Source: Isoetes taiwanensis | Taxonomy: Eukaryota; Streptophyta; Lycopodiopsida; Isoetales; Isoetaceae | Length of the DNA stretch: 64,000 nt | Reading direction: 5' to 3' | NCBI GenBank assembly: GCA_021234155.1 | Contig: JAJEKV010000011.1 | Span: forward strand, 3,653,069 to 3,717,068 | Shown here: piece by piece, positions 58,043 to 64,000 of the stretch | Layout of the letters: each line of letters begins with the position of its first letter | Numbering within the stretch: position 1 is the first letter of the stretch | Translations under genes and position numbers: made by a program | The notes under the pieces: generated by a model | The model's input: the letters and a program-made list of their open reading frames with translations, nothing else | The model's database searches: none | Told to the model about the DNA's origin: nothing

Positions 58043-59890
58043 AAATGGCACCTTGAGGATGCCATGGCACCATTTGCGACGCCATTTGTATCCTCAAGGT
58101 GCCATGTGGGGGTATACCTGCCCCCCATGGCACCCCCCAAATGGCACCATTTAAGGGGTATACATGCCCCCTCTGGCACCCCCCAAAATGGCGCCATGGA
58201 GCCATTTGAGGGCTCCAAATGGCACCCCAAATGGCTCCATTTGGGGGTATACCTACCCCCTCTGGCACCCCCGAAATGACGCCATTTGGGTGGTATGCCT
58301 GGCCCCTGGCACCTCCCGAATAGCGCCATTTGGGTGGTATGCCTGCCTCCTGGCACCCCCCAAATGGCGTTCCATGGTATACATGTGATGAATGGCTCTA
58401 ACAAAAAGACGATGCATATAGAAAGACTTACCTGGATATGGTGGTCTCCATTTTGGTGAAAGAACTATCGGCGACTGGAGTATATAGATCTTGTAAGAAT
58501 ATTGCAGCGCCTCAAAAAGAAGTGCCCAAAAAACCATGTGCAAACAGCCCTGAAAATAAATGACTGCAAGAAGCCGCCTAGAAGTGCCGATCGGTAAGGA
58601 ACCGTCGAAGACCCTGCATCCGCCTATAGAAGGATCTAATATACAAGCACCTAAAGAAATGATATGTCGCGCAGCAACAACAAATTTGGGATTTCAAATT
58701 TGGGCGGAGGGCTTTCAAATTTGGGCGGGCGGAGGGCTTTCAAATCTGGGCGGGCGGAGGGCTTTGAAATTTGGGCAGGCATTTTTAAATTTACGCCCGC
58801 CTTCCACGAGCTTTGCCATACCCACCCGCCAGCGCCACCTACATCCCGCCTGCTTCCCGCCACCTGTGACTGCCAGTGCCAACTTCGCCTGCCAGCGGCG
58901 CCTGCTGCTAGATGGCCTATTGGACCTAGCGCCAGCGCCTGCTGCTAGATGGCCTAGCGCCGCCTACATCCCGTCTGCTTCCCGCCGCCTGCGACCGCCA
59001 GAGCCAGCTTCGACTGCCAGCGGCCCCTGCTGCTAGATGGGCCATTGCACCTAGCACCAGCGCCAGCGCCTGCTGCTAGATGGCCTAGCGCCTAGTGCCA
59101 ATGCCAGCGCCAGCGCTTAGTTGTTTTCATCACTCTAGACACTAAAGATATCAGGAATTATGAAGGCAAGTCTCCAAGGCAAAGGTAGGTCTTCTTTTAC
59201 TTGATTTTTTAGTTTTCCTAGTCAAATAGCACCAGTCTCTTGAATATATGTTTGCTTGATGCATATTGAGGATGCAAATGGCGTGCATCCTTAGCATGGT
59301 CTGCTTTACTAAATGCATGTTGAGAAATGCAAATGGCGTCATTTGCATTCACCACCACGCATTAGGTTTGCTATATCAAATGAATGCTGAGGATGCCTCA
59401 TCATGTTTGGAAATGGCACCTTGAGGATGCAAATGGTGCCATGGCGCCATTTGCACCCGCAGCACCCCCCAAATTTATTTATTTATTTATTTTTTTGTGT
59501 GATGCGTGTGCAAATGGCGTCATGCCATTTGCACTCTCAAGGTGTCATTTCCAACCATGCTGAGGATGCAAATGGCATCCCCAAAAAAAAAAGGGTTCTT
59601 TGGGGAAGGGAGGTGTGTCTTTTGAGGTGTAAATGGCGCCATTTGCACCCTCAACGTGCCATTTCCAACCATGTGCAAATGGCGTCCTTAGCATGCTTAA
59701 GAATGGCACCTTGAAGGTGCAAATGGCGCCCATTTGCACCCCCAATACCCTTTTTTTTTTTTGAAATTTTTTTGGGTGCTGGGGGTGCAAATGGCGCCAT
59801 GATGCATCCTCAAGGTGCCATGGCGCCATTTGCATTCACTAGCATGCAAAAAAAACATGTTGAGGATGCATTCACCAGCATGCATTTGGT
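57880..59890. repeat. ATGGCGCCAT palindrome-rich low-complexity block
   Basis: Dozens of phrases built on ATGGCGCCAT and GCAAATGGCGCCATTTGC, mixed with CCTTGAGGATGC/GCATCCTCAAGG and GGTATACCTGCCCCC. They occur in both orientations with no fixed period, together with internal A-runs near 57,922-57,950 and 58,014-58,038. Between 58,685 and 58,790 a 28-bp unit (GGCGGAGGGCTTTCAAATTT) is repeated about four times. From 58,800 to 59,120 a CGCC-rich duplicated stretch (TGCTGCTAGATGGCC) follows. Confidence 0.8.
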
Positions 59891-59902
59891 CTGCTATAGT
59901 AA

Positions 59903-60118
59903 ATGCACGTTCACGTATGCCAGGAGATTTGTTGTGGAGTTACCTTCGTTCAGCTTGGTACCACTGAAGATTTTAGTCCCGACGAGATTCAAAATGTGGC
60001 TTACAACTTCGACGAAGAGGCATTTAGTGGGGCAGGATTTGACCATTTTATGAATGTTGGCAAAGAAAAGCATGATCCTACTAATGGCAGTGATTCAATT
60101 CAGCAACAAATTTCGTAA
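59903..60118 (+). other. Possible coding tail, unidentified
   Basis: The open frame ending TAA at 60,116-60,118 reads CCGVTFVQLGTTEDFSPDEI, QNVAYNFDEEAFSGAGFDHF and MNVGKEKHDPTNGSD. The balanced, acidic composition differs from the surrounding repeat and could be a captured C-terminal exon. No family recognised, no splice sites confirmed. Confidence 0.25.
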
Positions 60119-61163
60119 TTTAGCTTTATAAACAAATTTTCTTGATGTGTAAATTTGTCAATTCCAGAAGTTAATGATGCCCTTCTTTGTGTAAAATAGG
60201 TAAAACTTGCTAACTTAAGTTGCAGTTTTTTTTTTTTTTTTTTCCTTCTGATATTAATGGCGCCATGGGTGAAAAAATGCTAAATAGCACCATATTATCG
60301 TATAAAACACCTTAAAAATGTCTTAAAAACAATTTCATCCCTACTTGGAATTACGAAATTTCTCATTTTAATGAAATTGTGCTTGAATGAATAGTGCATA
60401 TATAGCTGCTCGTCCCTTTTTAGAATGACGATCCGATGGCTCGGATCGATGCCTATTACATACGATATATAGGTTTACACAAATTTAACATGAATATATT
60501 GGACATGCAAATCGTTCTTGAAAACCTCTACTATAAAAGTTTAAATATATATCACATAAGGAAGAGAGGAGAGATACCAACCTGAGATTGTTCTAGATAA
60601 TGTGTTGCATGTTCCTCTCTAATATTTCCTTTTTCTAAGGCGCCACCCTCCCTAAGGCGCCACCGCCCAGCCTAAGGCGCCAGGCCCCGGCCCCTTCAGA
60701 GGCCAGCATCAAGCAACAGCAGGGCCGGAGGGGTTTAGCGTCACCGTAAGTTGGCAACGTTCAGCATCAAGGCGATTTGGGAATCCGGCAGGCTAGCAAC
60801 CAGCTTCAGGGAGATCGATTAAACTGCGCCAGCACATGATGGGGTCTTCAAGTCTCGACTGCAGCGCCCACTTCTGAGTATAAAAGGCATCTAGACATAA
60901 CCTGCAGATCCAGCAAGAGCCTTCAGCCCAATTCTTTTGCCATTCTAATCCAGCCAGAATCAGGTTTGGATTGTGTGCTATTTTTATTTTGGATTGTTGG
61001 TGGGGTTTTTGCTGTTGTCAGACCCATAGTTGCCCTTGTCCACGGCAACAAACAGCCTACCATATTGCATTAGATTGGAACCAAGCTTCCTTTATGCCCA
61101 AGAAGTTACGCGAGCTTAATCTATCTTAGCAAGTGGCACGCTCGCCTGCAAAGGTTTCACGCC

Positions 61164-62048
61164 ATGACCAGACGGACTCGGTCTAAAAATGCTAGCACAC
61201 CTGGTGGGGATCTTCTCCAGCAGTTCCTTGAAATTAGAGATAAACTTTGCCCATGTCTTTCAGCAGCAGAACATGACATGCTATCTCCTGCCCTAGAACA
61301 GACAATGTTTGCCCCTACTGTTATGATAGAAGCTAAGCATTTCCTTCAGATATTGATTACGCTTTCTTCCAAGACCCTGCCGAATAGCCCTATAGAGCCC
61401 CCACCCTTTCCCAGGCCGCAGTGCAGAGATAGCAGTATACAGACTGATTTACAGCTAGACAGGCCAGAATGCACAGAGACTGATCTAGGGCCGAACATGA
61501 GCACAGATGCCAGAACGGAGACAGGTCCAGCCTCATGCAGGGATACTATAATGACTGATGTACAGGTAACTCCAGGTTCAGACACAGACGCGGCTTCTCA
61601 CAAGCATGGGGAGCAGGTCCCATCATCGATAGATGATCCAGAACAAGATAAAGGCCTCAATTTGCGCATAGCGGGGCTACCTGAAACAGATTCTTGCTCA
61701 GACGCTGAGCAGGCTGCAAAGTTTTTCACTGATATCATGCATATTCAGCAGCCTAGTATTGCCACAGCCCGGCGAGTTGGGGCCCAGAGACCAGACAGAC
61801 CTCGTCATATAGTCGTACACTTCAGCACCTCTCAGGACAGATTATATGTGCTCCAGCACGGCAGTCATTTGAAGAGTACAAGATTCTCTGTTCAGGAGGA
61901 TCTCTCCCCTGTACAGTTAACTAGGCGACGGGGGGAGCTGTGCAAAGTTCGAGAGGCTCGGATGCAGAGCAAATGGGCAGTGTATAGAGGGGGCATGGCT
62001 ATCATTCGCGACCATTGGCCTGAGAACCCGTGGCTGGGATACGTGTAG
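61164..62048 (+). CDS. LINE (non-LTR retrotransposon) ORF1-type protein
   Basis: Intact 294-residue frame. Residues 1-90 look helical; the middle is acidic, Ser/Thr-rich and possibly disordered; residues about 160-260 fit the RRM plus C-terminal domain of LINE ORF1 proteins (LNLRIAGLPE, ARRVGAQRPDRPRHIVVHF, LKSTRFSVQEDLSPVQLTRR, SKWAVYRGG). ORF1 proteins bind the element's RNA and act as chaperones during target-primed reverse transcription in the nucleus. The ATG at 61,164 follows a non-coding 5' leader of a few hundred bases. No ORF2 (endonuclease/reverse transcriptase) follows: the stop is about 170 bp before a LINE-type 3' end. So this is either a non-autonomous ORF1-only derivative (HAL1-like in layout) or an internally deleted copy. 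Confidence 0.75.
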   Translation: MTRRTRSKNASTPGGDLLQQFLEIRDKLCPCLSAAEHDMLSPALEQTMFAPTVMIEAKHFLQILITLSSKTLPNSPIEPPPFPRPQCRDSSIQTDLQLDRPECTETDLGPNMSTDARTETGPASCRDTIMTDVQVTPGSDTDAASHKHGEQVPSSIDDPEQDKGLNLRIAGLPETDSCSDAEQAAKFFTDIMHIQQPSIATARRVGAQRPDRPRHIVVHFSTSQDRLYVLQHGSHLKSTRFSVQEDLSPVQLTRRRGELCKVREARMQSKWAVYRGGMAIIRDHWPENPWLGYV

Positions 62049-62237
62049 TGCCTTATTAGTTAGTTCTTTTTGTTATTTCTTTAATGTTTTGTTATGGGGC
62101 TTTGTCTCCATGTTGTGCTTTGTTTAGGCTTATGCCTTTTTGTTCTGTAGGGGGCTCACGCCCTCTTTTCTTTGTTTGGGTCCCATAACCCGATAGGGTT
62201 CTCGTGGACGATAAAAACTTATCTTTATCTTTATCTT
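62049..62237 (+). mobile_element. LINE 3' UTR and simple-repeat tail
   Basis: T-rich 3' UTR with GGGTCCCATAACCCGATAGG, then ATAAAAACTTATCTTTATCT, ending in repeated ATCTTT units (62,221-62,237). Plant and algal LINEs often end in such short A/T microsatellites. The tail marks the 3' boundary. I found no clear matching target duplication near 60.6 kb. Confidence 0.65.
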
Positions 62238-62323
62238 CTAGTCTTCTAAATTTTACATCCTTTGTATTTGGAGAAACACAACCTCTGAGGTCCAAAACAT
62301 TTGTACAAGTGTAATAGTTGAAT

Positions 62324-62735
62324 CTAAGATAGAGTTACACCTTTTAGATCTCTTATAATGCACCCCCATTCCTCCATTGCAATCAATTTCTTCCCTGTTT
62401 TTCTTAGCAGCTGTAAAATTTCTTGGATGAACATCAAGTAGCTTTCCAATTTTTTGTTATTCAAATTTGTAGACTGTTTCATGGTCTTAATAGATTCCCT
62501 GCTGTTACTTATCATTTGGTTATTTGCTTTTAAGTCCCTAATATCATCTCCCACAATTCCATCCAGTGCCTTATGCTGAATAAAGTAATTTAGAACCCCT
62601 CTTTCCATTTGTACACTCATATGCTTAGACTTCATCAAGAATGATTCCACCAGATTCACACCCACTCTCCTCTATATGGCTATACTTCTTTCTACTCCTT
62701 CTAAACATGCATTAGACTGAGAAATCAATGCATGA
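62324..62735 (-). pseudogene. Coding-like helical fragment, unknown
   Basis: On the minus strand a single frame reads ALISQSNACLEGVERSIAI, an in-frame TAG near 62,675, then RRVGVNLVESFLMKSKHMSV, VLNYFIQHKALDGIVGDDIR, DLKANNQMISNSRESIKTMK and ESYLMFIQEILQLLRKTGKK. Leu/Ile spacing and charge pattern suggest amphipathic helices or a coiled coil. Family not recognised. It is probably a captured gene piece or part of another transposon's accessory protein. Confidence 0.35.
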
Positions 62736-63315
62736 TCATTTTCCTTTTCTCTCTGGCATTGGCGTCGTTTCCTCTTTGTTTCCTATTCTCTTGTTCCTTC
62801 CTCCTTCCTAAAAATTTTGCCTTATGTGCTGCTAGTCCAGACCCTGAATCCAATTCCATTAGTCCAGACTCTGAATCTAATTTCAACACTTTCCAATTTC
62901 AATTATCTGCCAATGCCAAATGTTAAGAAAGATTGCAATTGATCAGACCATCTCCATGACCCGCATTTGGATCGAGCAACCTGATCTTGCCATGCTCCCA
63001 TTTTGTATTTTACTCCATTAGTTCCCATAATTAGTAATTACCATAGGATTCGGAACGATTCTTGCTTTGTAGTTAACTAATAAAGCCAAAATGTTATTTG
63101 ATGCAATATGGTAGTTCTTTAGCATTAATGCCTACGTGACTCCATCTAACCACTTCTTGACCTATATTTCAAACTATTCTTGGGAGGACAGGGGGGACAA
63201 CTACAATGGCCCACTTTGCCCTGCATTAACCCTTGAATGCTGCCAAGAGGGTGCTGAATTTAGAAAAAGAGATGCAATATGCAATTGTAGCGGGTATAGA
63301 GCCTACAACCTTCTA

Positions 63316-64000
63316 TATATAGCAAAATAACAGGGGGTTCCAAGGGGATCTGGCATAGATGTAACAAAAACAATTCCTGAAACCATAGACCATATATTCC
63401 TAAAACAATTGAATGGGTTGTTATAAAAAAAAACATAGATTCAAGATAAAAGATAATCACATTAGCTTACAGGATAAACGAAAGGTGCCCAGAGGCTCCA
63501 ACATACGATCTGGGTCGTAGGATCGACGAATCTGACGATTGTGGTAGTCCAGGATGCATCTCGTTTAGAATATGTAGCAAAATAACAGGGGGTTCCAGGG
63601 GGATCTGGTATAGATGTAACAAAAACAATTCCTGAAACCATAGACCATATATTCGTAAAACAATTGAATGGGTTGTTAAAAAAAACACAGATTCAAGATA
63701 AAAGATAATCACATTAGCTTACAGGATATATTGGTTAAAGTAGTCTTATTAAGATATTGAGTTATTTTGATAAAGGTTCGAGCCCCGTATTTCATATTCT
63801 AAAATCTTAGGCAAAGCATATAGAGGTTTGATATTCTCTCAAAACCTTAGGCGAAATCGCATTTCATATTTTAAAATCATAGGCGCCTCCAATCATAAAT
63901 GACTATAAACGAAACGAGAGGTGCCCAGAGGCCCCAACATACGATCTGGGTCGTAGGATCGACGAATCCGACGATTGTGGTAGTCCAGGGTGCATCTCGT
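63316..64000. repeat. Nested direct repeats at the window end
   Basis: A block of about 155 bp (ATAGCAAAATAACAGGGGGT ... ATCACATTAGCTTACAGGATA) occurs at about 63,316-63,475 and 63,573-63,726 (257 bp apart). A second block of about 90 bp (AGGTGCCCAGAGG...CGATCTGGGTCGTAGGATCG) occurs at about 63,481-63,565 and 63,922-64,000. Copies are nearly identical, so the array is recent. The order A-B-A-(spacer)-B and truncation by the window suggest a larger tandem structure or retroelement LTRs beyond the edge. Confidence 0.75.

Noticed and set aside
57858-58404. Lys- or Phe-rich frames through A-runs and ATGGCGCC repeats
   Set aside because: Homopolymer and simple-repeat translation; no biological coding signal.
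62049-64000. LINE ORF2 downstream of ORF1
   Set aside because: No endonuclease or reverse transcriptase motifs in any frame. The 3' UTR and microsatellite tail begin about 40-170 bp after ORF1.

Overview
This window is nuclear DNA of a land plant. It has a two-exon leucine-rich-repeat gene with GT-AG introns, shreds of plant genes (C1A cysteine protease, PPR, expansin, ADNT1-like mitochondrial carrier), three Helitron 3' ends, a TRIM retrotransposon, MITEs and pieces of other elements. Two decayed genes carry a single-tyrosine HUH nuclease signature with no helicase, like Replitrons, which are reported to be abundant in non-seed plants. A fern, lycophyte or bryophyte is therefore my best guess. 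That is inference; no species marker is visible. Almost all of the window is transposon-derived. Only the two LRR genes have intact reading frames and a plausible cellular role.

Layout. 0-0.53 kb: tandem TRIM with TG..CA/TA repeats, a tRNA-iMet primer site and a polypurine tract. 1.3-3.35 kb: broken pogo/Tigger-type transposase, then a hairpin and a tRNA-like module. 6.07-8.54 kb: LRR gene copy 1 (plus strand). 9.04-29.73 kb: a Helitron-rich tract with one 3' end on the minus strand (9041) and two on the plus strand (24759, 29728). Inside it are dead fragments of a cysteine protease, a histidine-phosphatase-like gene, a PPR gene, an expansin and an ADNT1-like carrier, together with a MITE and three copies of a GC palindrome. 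30.0-34.5 kb: an unclassified DNA element whose inverted ends are full of a 20-bp GGTTCGCC/GGCGAACC palindrome, with two convergent decayed coding tracts inside. 36.4-37.0 kb: long-TIR MITE. 37.5-39.3 kb: Replitron-like gene A, interrupted by a 359-bp MITE. 41.7-44.2 kb: LRR gene copy 2 (minus strand), an inverted near-duplicate of copy 1. 45.1-45.6 kb: third MITE of the same family, with a tiny retroposed insert. 49.2-52.3 kb: purine-rich complex repeats. 53.3-55.4 kb: Replitron-like gene B (minus strand). 57.4-60.7 kb: tandem and palindromic low-complexity DNA. 61.2-62.2 kb: a LINE ORF1 joined directly to a LINE-type 3' end without ORF2. 63.3-64.0 kb: direct repeats that run off the window.

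How the parts relate. The LRR pair is a recent segmental inverted duplication: exon structure, 5' flank and part of the 3' UTR are shared, and transposons have since invaded the roughly 33 kb between them. The Replitron-like pair is more diverged, in inverted orientation about 15 kb apart. Each copy is followed by a hairpin plus a tRNA-like T-arm module, a shared 3' structure that is the most interesting unexplained signal here. A related module lies at 3.95 kb without a Rep gene.
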